A stretch of DNA of 64,000 nucleotides from CAITYL01 sp041651315 (GCA_041651315.1 JBAZJM010000001.1:38933-102932), one strand, 5' to 3'; counted from the stretch's first letter, positions 49,771-57,193 are shown. Made by a program: numbers and translations. Notes: generated from the letters alone by a model not told the origin.

Positions 49771-50268
49771 TCATTTCAAAGAGTTCGATAATTCGTCATG
49801 AATCTCTCGATGACAATTGGCACAAAGTAAGTCACATTTATCTAATTCATATTTAATTTTATCTGTCATTTTCCTATTGCGAAAGCTACTGATTTGCATA
49901 TCTTTTTCTCGTAGATCGCGATGATGAAAATCAAATGCGGCTAAACATTTATGATATCCACATCGTATACACTTCCCGCCTTTATAGCTGACGCATTCTT
50001 CTTTTAAAACATGTCTATTATCATGAAGCTTGAAGCAAAGACGGCAAATTGACGTCAATTTGCCTTTATCACTTCTTATATAAAACTCGGTAGCTAGTTT
50101 ATAATCTTGACAACGAGTACATACTTTCCCTTTAGTTTCAGGTTGATTAAATCGTCGTTGACCGAATGGAGAACAAATTAAACAGTATTTTCTTTTAGAT
50201 AAATTATGACATTTCCCACCTATATGAACACGATTTGGGATGACATTTCCACATTTCTTACAATCCAT
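49771..50268 (-). CDS. HNH endonuclease next to tRNA-Arg
   Basis: 165 residues. Two N-terminal zinc pairs (CKKCGN, CLICSPFG), CTRCQDYK and CRLCFK, then a C-terminal HNH variant: CIRCGYHKC, FDFHHRD and LLCANCHREIH. This is a mobile phage endonuclease. Lies 45 bp downstream of the tRNA-Arg on the same strand and is related in its ends to the HNH gene by tRNA-Met at 60 kb. Confidence 0.8.
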   Translation of the reverse strand: MDCKKCGNVIPNRVHIGGKCHNLSKRKYCLICSPFGQRRFNQPETKGKVCTRCQDYKLATEFYIRSDKGKLTSICRLCFKLHDNRHVLKEECVSYKGGKCIRCGYHKCLAAFDFHHRDLREKDMQISSFRNRKMTDKIKYELDKCDLLCANCHREIHDELSNSLK

Positions 50269-50313
50269 GTAGTTAAATGGTATAAGAAACTGATGTAATC
50301 CATTTCGCTACGG

Positions 50314-50386
50314 TGTCCCTAGACAGATTCGAACTGCCATCACCATAATTAGGAATTATGTACTCTATCCGTTGAGCTATAGGGAC
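50314..50386 (-). tRNA. tRNA-Arg (anticodon CCT)
   Basis: Complete cloverleaf: 7-bp acceptor GTCCCTA/TAGGGAC, D arm with GG, anticodon loop TTCCTAA (CCT, reading AGG), T arm GGCAG-TTCGAAT-CTGTC, discriminator A. CCA is not encoded (CCG follows). Its 5' end is the base after the stop of the upstream gene, so it is processed from that transcript. Confidence 0.9.
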
Positions 50387-50926
50387 TTAGTACTTAATGA
50401 ATGGTTTTAAACCAAGAAAAACTTGTGTCTTAATTTCATCAGAAATTTCAGGCTTCAGTTCTTTTGGTTCTATCGTTGACGGTACCCAATGAAGCTCTTC
50501 AATACGAGGACCTTCATAGTAAAACCCGACCGGGATTATTTTTGATACGTAAACATGACTATCGATCCCATTCAAAATTTTTCCGAAAAATCCCTTCCTT
50601 AGATCAGAAGAACTTATATTGTGATCAAAGAAACCGGCTTTACAATTACGTAAGACCGCAAGATCTTTCGGACCAATCGTGAATGGACCGACTTTATGCT
50701 GAAAAGAAGATTCTATTTCTTCAGGAGTCGATACTAAGTTGTCCATATCAGGTGGACAAAATGTATCCCACATTTCCTGTTCTTCTTTAGTTACTTCTCT
50801 TGGTCCGCTCTCATGTCCGGAGTATCGATATAATTTACCGTTGTAAATATGGAACGAGAGACCGGCTCGAGCGGCAACCCTTTCACAGTTCTTTTCTTGA
50901 ATCCAGTTTTTTCCGATGAATTCCAT
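50387..50926 (-). CDS. Hypothetical protein, 179 aa
   Basis: ATG at 50926; a GTG directly before it is possible. Mixed alpha/beta, with NGKLYRYSGHESGPREV and a FDHNISSSDLRKGFFG segment. No family recognised. Preceded by ATTTAGTACAGTGTTCC, close to the pattern before 5484. The stop abuts the tRNA-Arg. Confidence 0.5.
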   Translation of the reverse strand: MEFIGKNWIQEKNCERVAARAGLSFHIYNGKLYRYSGHESGPREVTKEEQEMWDTFCPPDMDNLVSTPEEIESSFQHKVGPFTIGPKDLAVLRNCKAGFFDHNISSSDLRKGFFGKILNGIDSHVYVSKIIPVGFYYEGPRIEELHWVPSTIEPKELKPEISDEIKTQVFLGLKPFIKY

Positions 50927-50949
50927 CACCGGAACACTGTACTAAATCT

Positions 50950-51984
50950 TTACCACTTCATGAAAGGGCTGCACATAAACATCATTGGGTGATGCATCCG
51001 ATGCATCGGATGCATTGAATAGCGATGTTCACCGTCCCCGATACCAAGCATGCCCTTAGCTATTTCAGTTGGATCGGGAATCATAAGATCTGTAATTCGT
51101 TTTACAAATCTTTCTTGATCACAGTTTTTTCCAAAATTCCTGAAAAAACTAACTACATCGTGAATTTTGCCGGATGTCAAAACAATCTCTTGCGCTGCTG
51201 GTAAGCATTCTTGATACTTTTTAAGGAATTCTATGAACAGGGATGCTTCTTTTGCTACCATAACAGCATCCAGTAGATTTTTCACAGGTACGCCAACTCC
51301 AATCACTTCTTCAATAAGTGAAAAGTGGTTGATACGTCCAGTACTTAATCTTTCCACTACTGTTTTTTCAAGTCTTTCAAGTTCGGTTTCAATATCCCTA
51401 CCGTTTTGTTCTTTCAAAACTAAAAGCGCTTTTACTTTATATGAGACGGAAAAACCGTCATCCGACAAAATTTTTCTTGCAACCGTTAAGTTCGGCTTAA
51501 CACCGAGTTTCATGGCACATTCAATAGCTCTTACACTATGAGTGGACTTAATTCTTGATGCGTAAGCTTCATATACTGCCAGTATGAACTCACCGAGTTT
51601 CATGAATGCTTGTTTATCATCAGTATTACAGGTATGATCTTCAAACGCACCAAATAATTCATTCATTGCGTTATGATCATTGAATGCTTGTACGAATCCG
51701 GCTGGGATCCCAGATACAGCACCAAGAACACATTTGATACCGTGAATATCGGTTTCAACTAATGCGCGAAGAAGAATTGTTATATCAGCAGCCACTAAAC
51801 TATCAAGAACTTCTTTAATTTGTTCACTACTCATTTGTGAACGAACTAATCCGGCAAGTTCTCCCGAAACACGATGAATTTCAGTTTGGGCCTTAGTAAT
51901 TGACCCAATGTTTTCTATGAATTTGAGTTTCAACTGCGCTGCGATTTTTGCGGGTGATTCTTGCTTTTGAGATTTTGAGGGCAT
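50950..51984 (-). CDS. Helical-repeat-like protein with His/Met-rich tail
   Basis: 344 residues, almost all helical with a repeated hydrophobic pattern, possibly HEAT/ARM-like. The last 28 residues are rich in Met and His (HPMHRMHHPMM), which might bind metal. That tail is encoded in part by a perfect 24-bp palindrome. AGGAGAAC gives a good ribosome binding site. No family recognised. Confidence 0.5.
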   Translation of the reverse strand: MPSKSQKQESPAKIAAQLKLKFIENIGSITKAQTEIHRVSGELAGLVRSQMSSEQIKEVLDSLVAADITILLRALVETDIHGIKCVLGAVSGIPAGFVQAFNDHNAMNELFGAFEDHTCNTDDKQAFMKLGEFILAVYEAYASRIKSTHSVRAIECAMKLGVKPNLTVARKILSDDGFSVSYKVKALLVLKEQNGRDIETELERLEKTVVERLSTGRINHFSLIEEVIGVGVPVKNLLDAVMVAKEASLFIEFLKKYQECLPAAQEIVLTSGKIHDVVSFFRNFGKNCDQERFVKRITDLMIPDPTEIAKGMLGIGDGEHRYSMHPMHRMHHPMMFMCSPFMKW

Positions 51985-52041
51985 GAAGTTCTCCTGTCGG
52001 GGAACTTACTCTCGAATGATCACGATTTACATTTATCGCAA

Positions 52042-52671
52042 TCAGAATTTGACTTTTCTTTGTCGTTTAGCTGGCTCAGGCAGATAGTTACGTTCCAATA
52101 CGTTAAGCTCTGCTTTTATGGCTAATTTTTGCAGAGCTATAGTTTTTAGCTGACTTATTCGAGCTTCCGTAACTCCAAGTTCAAGTGCGATTTCTTTGAG
52201 ACTTAAACCTTCGAAGAAATACCAACTAACTATTAGCTCTTCTCGAGCTTCTAAATAGGACATCTCTTCGAGAACTTTATGAAGCGTTCGACGGTAATCG
52301 AAGTTCTCTTCAATCGAAGTTTTTTTATCTATAAGTCCAGCTTCAACAGCATCTTGAAAAACTGGTTGAGCATCTTTCGGCATTGTTCGAATGAATTTCG
52401 ATTCTTTTCGAAATTCATCGATCATCCGCCCTCTTATATGCACATTCGCAAATAAAGGAAATTCTTCCTCTATTCCTGTGTATCTACTAGCAGCTTGCCA
52501 CAGTCCAATCAACCCCCAATGATAAAGATCATCGTAGACAGCAAACGGGGTAAGTCGACTAGTAAATATTTTGGCCAGTTTAGTTACTAGTGGCCTGTGG
52601 TTCTCAAACCGAGAAACGATCAGTTTTTGAACTGGTCGTGTTGAGCTGATAGTCTTCGGAGTTTTACCCAC
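52042..52671 (-). CDS. FliA/sigma-28-like sigma factor
   Basis: 209 residues. Region 2 is clear (YDDLYHWGLIGLWQAASRY, then NVHIRGRMIDEFRKE), region 3 is short, and region 4 is a helix-turn-helix (LSLKEIALELGVTEARIS). The HIRGRMIDEFR pattern is that of the FliA/WhiG/SigF group. It likely redirects host RNA polymerase to phage promoters. GTG start with GGAG only 2 nt upstream; CGGAGTT and AACTCCG around the start form a 7-bp hairpin that could limit its own translation. Confidence 0.88.
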   Translation of the reverse strand: MGKTPKTISSTRPVQKLIVSRFENHRPLVTKLAKIFTSRLTPFAVYDDLYHWGLIGLWQAASRYTGIEEEFPLFANVHIRGRMIDEFRKESKFIRTMPKDAQPVFQDAVEAGLIDKKTSIEENFDYRRTLHKVLEEMSYLEAREELIVSWYFFEGLSLKEIALELGVTEARISQLKTIALQKLAIKAELNVLERNYLPEPAKRQRKVKF

Positions 52672-52742
52672 AACTCCGAGCAGCTCAATAGATGTTTACA
52701 ACGAAAAAATTGTCGGGACGCTCGAGGAGAAAGGCCGGAATT

Positions 52743-52819
52743 TGGTTGCAATTGCGGGTTTCGAAACCCGCAACAATCGGCTTTCAAGGCTGATGCTCTA
52801 CCATTTGAGCTAAATTGCG
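52743..52819 (-). tRNA. Atypical tRNA, anticodon TGA, encoded CCA
   Basis: 77 nt with encoded 3' CCA. Acceptor CGCAATT/AATTGCA has a C1-A72 mismatch as in initiator tRNAs. D arm GCTC/GAGC is normal; anticodon stem TCAGC/GCCGA has one A-C mismatch; loop CTTGAAA gives TGA (reads UCA, Ser), yet the variable loop is short, unlike Ser tRNAs. The T arm is a perfect palindrome with an 8-nt loop. It could be a degenerate or unusual tRNA. Confidence 0.55.
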
Positions 52820-52848
52820 TGTTGGCATTTCCTGTTGAACGTCCCTAG

Positions 52849-52976
52849 TGCCCGATGCCGGAATCGAACCAGCTTGCTTGTTAGACCTGCTTGTTTGCTT
52901 CGTAAGAAGCGGAGTAGCAGAACTGGGAATAAAATTTCTTGGAAGGAAATCGAGATTACCAAATCTCTAATCGGGC
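52849..52976 (-). tRNA. tRNA-like RNA (TCC anticodon) with 60-nt variable region
   Basis: Perfect 7-bp acceptor GCCCGAT/ATCGGGC, D arm GAGA/TCTC with GG in the loop, 5-bp anticodon stem with loop CTTCCAA (TCC, reads GGA, Gly), and T arm GCTGG-TTCGATT-CCGGC. Between anticodon stem and T stem lie 60 nt instead of 4-24. These contain CTGCTACTCCG, an inner hairpin GCTTC-TTAC-GAAGC and AGCAGGTCTAACAAGCA. The neighbour at 53007-53134 has the same length and conserved blocks. Confidence 0.7.
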
Positions 52977-53006
52977 ATGAATCGAATCAGAAAATCGAGA
53001 GTTTAG

Positions 53007-53134
53007 CGCCGGGTGTTGGAATCGAACCAACGTGCTTGTTGGACCTGCTGGATTGTCCCGCAAAGGACGGAGTAGCAGAACCGGAAATTTGTTTCCTTAA
53101 CAGGGAATTGGAGTCACCAGACTCCTGACCCGGC
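53007..53134 (-). tRNA. tRNA-like RNA (GTT anticodon) with 60-nt variable region
   Basis: Acceptor GCCGGGT/ACCCGGC, D arm GGAG/CTCC, anticodon loop CTGTTAA (GTT, Asn; the outermost stem pair is A-A), T arm GTTGG-TTCGATT-CCAAC. The 60-nt variable region shares TTCTGCTACTCCG and AGCAGGTC-AACAAGCA with its neighbour; the inner hairpin is GTCC/GGAC with a different sequence, a compensatory change. Same total length, 128 nt. Confidence 0.7.
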
Positions 53135-53660
53135 ATGTTCATACTGAAATTGGACAATAGGGGAAAGTGACCGAGGTGATTGACCGGAAATGACCGAACT
53201 ACATCTGAGTTCGGTCGAAGCACCAAAGCTTGTTGGTCAATCTAGCTGATCACTTGCCTATTTGTCGTAGTGGGAGATCGCGTTCGATGTGACAGCCTGG
53301 AGGGGAATTTTCGAATGGATGAAAATCCGGCTCTTAACCGGGGCTTGTTAGGCTATCGAAGTGGACGCGATCGGTGGAGAACTCAGGTGATGAACCTGAA
53401 TTTGCGTGTTAGTATCGCTTTAGTGAAACCTTACGGTGTCGAGTGGCGAAACTGGAGTTGCATGAGGGCGGTCCCTCTGTTCCCCGTGTTATTGAATTTT
53501 ACATCTCCGAGGTCATTCTGTCAAGGTCTCATCGACATAAAACATCTTTTATTATCGAGAGAAGCTTTTTCTTGGCTTTTCTTAGGTTCTTCTGCGTCAA
53601 CACGGCATGAAGTTCATTCGATAATGAAAGAATGGTGAAAGACGTATTAGATACCTTCCT
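53135..53660. ncRNA. Large folded RNA candidate region
   Basis: About 500 bp without a convincing gene. It holds dense nested complementarity: GACAATAGG/CCTATTTGTC, AAGTGA/TCACTT, ATTGACC/GGTCAAT, GACCGAACT/AGTTCGGTC (9 bp, 7-nt loop); then GATCGCGT/ACGCGATC enclosing TTCGAT/ATCGAA and AGCCT/AGGCT; TCAGGT/ACCTGA, GAGGG/CCCTC, CCGTGTT/AACACGG and ATAAAA/TTTTAT. The plus strand is rich in unpaired GAAA. Position next to tRNAs resembles phage GOLLD/ROOL-type RNAs. Strand not certain. Confidence 0.5.
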
Positions 53661-53699
53661 GATGGTAAGAATTTAATCCCGTACTTTGACGTATAGCAT

Positions 53700-54653
53700 A
53701 TGCAGTATACTGCCCCTAAGCAGATCCCCGTCGGTTCCAAAGTCGCTATTGTTGCACCGGCATCACCGTTTAAGAGTGATGAACTAGCGGCAAGTCTGAA
53801 TATTATTAGACGAATGGGATTTGTTCCTGTCTTAGGACCGAATGTTACTAATTTGAAATCTGATAGTATCCATGCAGCCTCTGTGAAAGACAGAGTTGAA
53901 GAATTGATGTGGGCTTTCTCAGATCCGACTTTGACCGCTGTTATTACAACATGCGGTGGGTGCGGATCTGCTGCCGTATTACCCTATCTCGATTATGGTG
54001 TTATTTTACGAAATAGGAAACCGCTTCTTGGAATGTCTGACATTTCGGCATTGAATAATGGAATACTCGCGAGATGTGGACTTATTAGTATAAATGGGCA
54101 GAATCCAAACGTAAGACTCGATGAAGGTCGAGAAATATATAACACTGATTGCAATTCTTTGAAACTAGCATTCGATCTCATGTCACAGAAAAAGACATGG
54201 GGATCTACTCCATTCCAAAATAACCCGTATTTACCTAGAGCTATAAGACCAGGTAAAGCTTCAGGTTATGCCATTGGATGCAATAATGATACTTTCATCC
54301 ATCTTCTTGGCACTCCATTCATGCCTGATTGTGAGGGAGCCATTCTCTTCATTGAAGATGTTGGCAAATCAGGAGAAGTTATGGCACGACAACTTCTACA
54401 TTTAGAAATTGCTGGAGTTCTCGAGGCTGTCGCAGGAATTGTTATAGGTGAATTTTCGAAGGTTCCGAAAATGTCGAAACCTGCCGAGCCTTATATCGAA
54501 GATGTATTGGAAGAATACCTATGGCGTGATAAGCCAACAGTATTCGGATACAACTTCAGCCATGGTCCATATACTGCACCGATCCCGGTCGGCGCTCTTT
54601 GCCATGTTGATGCAGAGACACGGCAGGTGTTCTTCGATTTCCAAATGGCGTAA
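53700..54653 (+). CDS. LD-carboxypeptidase / MccF-like serine peptidase (S66)
   Basis: 317 residues, normal S66 length. N-terminal KVAIVAPASPF, nucleophile region LGMSDISAL (Ser), the FIEDVGKSG stretch (Glu) and FSHGPYTAP (His) give the Ser-Glu-His triad. Family members trim murein tetrapeptides or cleave microcin C-type compounds. In a phage it could assist cell-wall recycling, lysis or resistance to nucleotide-peptide toxins. ATG at 53700; converges on the E1-like gene with adjacent stops. Confidence 0.85.
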   Translation: MQYTAPKQIPVGSKVAIVAPASPFKSDELAASLNIIRRMGFVPVLGPNVTNLKSDSIHAASVKDRVEELMWAFSDPTLTAVITTCGGCGSAAVLPYLDYGVILRNRKPLLGMSDISALNNGILARCGLISINGQNPNVRLDEGREIYNTDCNSLKLAFDLMSQKKTWGSTPFQNNPYLPRAIRPGKASGYAIGCNNDTFIHLLGTPFMPDCEGAILFIEDVGKSGEVMARQLLHLEIAGVLEAVAGIVIGEFSKVPKMSKPAEPYIEDVLEEYLWRDKPTVFGYNFSHGPYTAPIPVGALCHVDAETRQVFFDFQMA

Positions 54654-55229
54654 CTAAACGGGAGTCACACCATTTGGGTGGATCTGGAATCCGTTTTGTT
54701 TCCCAGTCTTGAAGAATCGTTGAATGGCTAGTGCCATGTACGACGAGACTGTCGATATAAACGGTAAGTGCTCTCCGTTCTCACAGGTAGCAGCACCGGC
54801 TCCTGTTTCGTCATCGACAGTGAAGAAGTCATCCCAAATGACCTGACCAAAAGTGCCATTAGGTGCGAGAGCGCCGTGCAAACATGGAATATCATTGAGT
54901 TGAACATGATCCTGAATTAACCGTCTGGTTTCTCCGTTATCAACACAGTCAACAACGAGTTTGGATCCCTCGAGCAATTCTAACACGTTGGTTTTTACGA
55001 GTTTGTTCGGAATAGCAACGATCTTCACTTTGAAGAGAAAATTCATTGTATCTCGAAGTGAAGTCGCTTTATTTTTACCGACATTCCCTATTGCATGAAA
55101 TTGGGAAAGAACATTCTTATGTTCAATCCTATCAAAATCAATTACTGTTATACTACCGATGTTTCGAAGTAGAGGGACGAGATGTGAACCGAGAGCGCCG
55201 ACCCCTACAATGACTATTTCCTTATTCAT
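54654..55229 (-). CDS. ThiF/E1-like adenylating enzyme
   Basis: 191 residues, a minimal E1-type domain. Nucleotide loop VGVGALGSHL, then VIDFDRIEHKNVLSQ (D-x-D...N-x-x-Q/R), GKNKA (Lys), VVDCVDN (Asp) and a later ATCENGEH with the only Cys in the expected catalytic area. It should adenylate the C-terminus of a ubiquitin-like or sulphur-carrier protein. Last gene of an operon running from 56349; a candidate Ubl (56410-56682) and a JAB protease (58395-58775) are on the same strand nearby. Confidence 0.82.
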   Translation of the reverse strand: MNKEIVIVGVGALGSHLVPLLRNIGSITVIDFDRIEHKNVLSQFHAIGNVGKNKATSLRDTMNFLFKVKIVAIPNKLVKTNVLELLEGSKLVVDCVDNGETRRLIQDHVQLNDIPCLHGALAPNGTFGQVIWDDFFTVDDETGAGAATCENGEHLPFISTVSSYMALAIQRFFKTGKQNGFQIHPNGVTPV

Positions 55230-55244
55230 AATGCTGATTACCGT

Positions 55245-55532
55245 TTAGACGGAGAAATTTACGCGTTGAAGTTTTCGGATTACAACATCTCTTATTTCTG
55301 GACCGTATGAATCTGAAATAGCTGCATCAAGCGTAGAAATGATACGTGAAGGTTTCATCCCAGCAAGAACTGCTTCTTTAACAAGAGCAATCCAATCCGG
55401 TATTGCGTTTTTCGATTTCAAAATTTCAAAAATGATATCGAATGGAACTCCCTCAGTTTCGAAAAATCGATAAACACCACGAACGACAATTTTGTCGTCT
55501 TCAGTCTTTCCGCAAATTTCAATCGAAATCAA
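55245..55532 (-). CDS. Hypothetical protein, 95 aa
   Basis: Helical and hydrophobic (FFETEGVPFDIIFEIL, MKPSRIISTLDAAI), soluble. Lies between the E1-like gene and a small basic gene in the same overlapping operon. No family recognised. Confidence 0.5.
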   Translation of the reverse strand: MISIEICGKTEDDKIVVRGVYRFFETEGVPFDIIFEILKSKNAIPDWIALVKEAVLAGMKPSRIISTLDAAISDSYGPEIRDVVIRKLQRVNFSV

Positions 55533-55719
55533 GTGGTACCCCTAAAATACGTGCATGACGTACCGCTGAGTTTAGTATTCGTCTCGTTTTCACAAGTTCA
55601 TTCGATAATTTTGTTTCACTTAATCCTTGTTTTCGATTTTCAAGAATTAGTAATTTCAATGATTTACATTGATTACGTAATCGTCTGATTACGGCCCAAT
55701 GATGTTCATAGAAATTCAT
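55519..55719 (-). CDS. Small basic helical protein, 66 aa
   Basis: Basic, Leu/Arg-rich helices (VIRRLRNQCKSLKLLI, ILNSAVRHARILG). Overlaps both neighbours by 14 bp in the E1 operon. No family recognised. Confidence 0.45.
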   Translation of the reverse strand: MNFYEHHWAVIRRLRNQCKSLKLLILENRKQGLSETKLSNELVKTRRILNSAVRHARILGVPLDFD

Positions 55720-56008
55720 GAGTAATGAATCCGAGAAGAAAACGACCGAGATTTATCTTAGTCTCTTTCGATTCGGCTCTTAGTTCCTCATGATCCATCG
55801 AAAGAGCTGTTATCACAATTTTTGATACACAAGCTGCTTTCGATAAACGAATGAGAAATTCTGTACTTGGATTATTCCGTTTCCCGGCTTCAAGTAGCGA
55901 AATATAACTAGGTTTAACTCCGACTTTCTCGGCTAGTTCTTTTTGAGTTATACCTCGAACCGCCCTTATTACACGAATGGCTCTACCGATTCCGGGCTTA
56001 GTATTCAT
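55706..56008 (-). CDS. XRE-family helix-turn-helix regulator, 100 aa
   Basis: Residues about 10-65 form a Cro/CI-type HTH: IRVIRAVRGITQKELAEKVG, SYISLLEAGKRNNPS, LIRLSKA. Probably a DNA-binding repressor; it may control the operon it lies in. ATGA overlap with the gene upstream. Confidence 0.75.
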   Translation of the reverse strand: MNTKPGIGRAIRVIRAVRGITQKELAEKVGVKPSYISLLEAGKRNNPSTEFLIRLSKAACVSKIVITALSMDHEELRAESKETKINLGRFLLGFITHEFL

Positions 56009-56349
56009 AACTCAAGAAACACCGATTCCGGCTCCGGTTCAACCGGAAGATTCGGATCAGGAATCATGAGACTCTTTGGGATGAATTCAACTCTAGCAGG
56101 AGTTGGATCTTCTGTTTCATCCCATTCATACTCAAGTCCCTCGATCAATCGCATGTGAGCTGGATCTGATTTAATATTTTCGAGGGCAAGTTCCTTAGTC
56201 TCAAAGCCTTCAGTATGATGACCGAGAGATTTATATCGTTGTGCTTCTGCATTAAGATCAACCAGGCCTGGCATCGGTGCTTGACGAAAAGCTATCGGAT
56301 GAAAGCGACCGGTTTTAACATTGTGCAGAATGCCCATTGGATATAGCAT
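56005..56349 (-). CDS. Hypothetical phage protein, 114 aa
   Basis: Starts YPMGILHNVKTGRFHPI and includes RYKSLGHHTEGFETKELA, a pattern I associate with small conserved phage proteins of unknown function, then an acidic Pro/Glu-rich tail. TAGGAGAATTC provides the ribosome binding site. First gene of the E1-containing operon. Confidence 0.55.
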   Translation of the reverse strand: MLYPMGILHNVKTGRFHPIAFRQAPMPGLVDLNAEAQRYKSLGHHTEGFETKELALENIKSDPAHMRLIEGLEYEWDETEDPTPARVEFIPKSLMIPDPNLPVEPEPESVFLEL

Positions 56350-56372
56350 GAATTCTCCTATTGAAACGCTCG

Positions 56373-56406
56373 AACTTCTGGGGAGGTTTTACGCTCCCCA
56401 GAAGTT
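56373..56406 (-). terminator. 13-bp perfect hairpin after the Ubl-like gene
   Basis: AACTTCTGGGGAG (56373-56385) and CTCCCCAGAAGTT (56394-56406) pair perfectly with an 8-nt loop, directly after the stop of the 56410 gene. No long T-run follows, so it may be a terminator or an RNA-stabilising hairpin. It isolates the gene from the operon downstream. Confidence 0.6.
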
Positions 56407-56409
56407 GAT

Positions 56410-56682
56410 TTACGCCCCGAAAGGCGTCTTCGGACGAAGTGAAAGAAGTCTCCAGGGGCGGGCTTCTGTTGCTTCGAACCGATCAACTACGTAATCTGTC
56501 AGATTGACAGACGAATTTGCCTCCATGCCCGGGAATCCATGCTGAATGGCTTCAGCAACCATCGACTTAACCTGAGCGTCCGGTAAGTCGAAAGAAACGG
56601 GGTCCGGCAAATCTGCGTTCGAACCTCCGAATGTAACGTTTACCCGAGCATCCTGTGCTTCAATGTTTGTGATGTTATCCAT
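56410..56682 (-). CDS. Candidate ubiquitin-like (beta-grasp) protein
   Basis: 90 residues. Begins with beta-strands (ARVNVTFGG, VSFDLP), then a helix (AQVKSMVAEAIQHG), further strands (DYVVDRF) and a C-terminal strand and tail LLSLRPKTPFGA, resembling prokaryotic Ubl proteins that end in a Gly-containing tail. Ends in GA, not GG. GC-rich codons and its own hairpin terminator suggest a separate, abundant product. Start codons of this gene and the divergent 56684 gene are 1 nt apart. Fold call is inference from pattern and neighbouring E1 and JAB genes. Confidence 0.45.
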   Translation of the reverse strand: MDNITNIEAQDARVNVTFGGSNADLPDPVSFDLPDAQVKSMVAEAIQHGFPGMEANSSVNLTDYVVDRFEATEARPWRLLSLRPKTPFGA

Positions 56683-56683
56683 T

Positions 56684-57193
56684 ATGACCAACCTTTCTGA
56701 TCCAAAACCTACATACGAAGAGCTCGAAGCGAATGCCCAAACTCAACAACATATCAATTTAGTTAGGAAAATGCTGCGGATTGCCGCGATGAATCTGCTC
56801 CTTCGTGGAGAGATGCATGACATTTCCAAATTTTCACCGGAAGAAGTAAAAGTTTTTGCTGAATTCACTTCAAAGCTAAAAGACACTACTTATAATAGTC
56901 AAGAGTACAAAGCGTGTCTACGTGAAATGAAACCCGCTCTTGATCATCACTATGCATCGAATCGTCATCACCCAGAACACCATGAGAATGGAGTTTCTGG
57001 AATGAATTTAATCGATCTTTTCGAAATGTTCGTTGATTGGCTTGCCTCAACAAAACGACATGCAGATGGTGATATCCTCAGAAGTATTGAAGAGAATAAG
57101 GAAAGATTCGGAATGAGTGATCAATTAGTTCAAATCTTACGCAATACGGCGCGAGACTTTAAGATTGATCCTGATCCAATCGATTCTATCTAA
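56684..57193 (+). CDS. DUF5662-like HD-type protein
   Basis: 169 residues. MHDISKFSPEEVKVF, LDHHYASNRHHPEH and MFVDWLASTKRHADGD, with ERFGMSDQLVQILRNTA, follow the phage DUF5662 family, whose conserved His/Asp residues suggest a metal-dependent HD-type hydrolase. No Shine-Dalgarno is seen before the ATG, 1 nt from the divergent gene's start. Confidence 0.75.
   Translation: MTNLSDPKPTYEELEANAQTQQHINLVRKMLRIAAMNLLLRGEMHDISKFSPEEVKVFAEFTSKLKDTTYNSQEYKACLREMKPALDHHYASNRHHPEHHENGVSGMNLIDLFEMFVDWLASTKRHADGDILRSIEENKERFGMSDQLVQILRNTARDFKIDPDPIDSI

Noticed and set aside
53270..53638. 122-codon ORF in the RNA-rich region
   Set aside because: No ribosome binding site, odd composition and complete overlap with nested inverted repeats; better explained as structured RNA.
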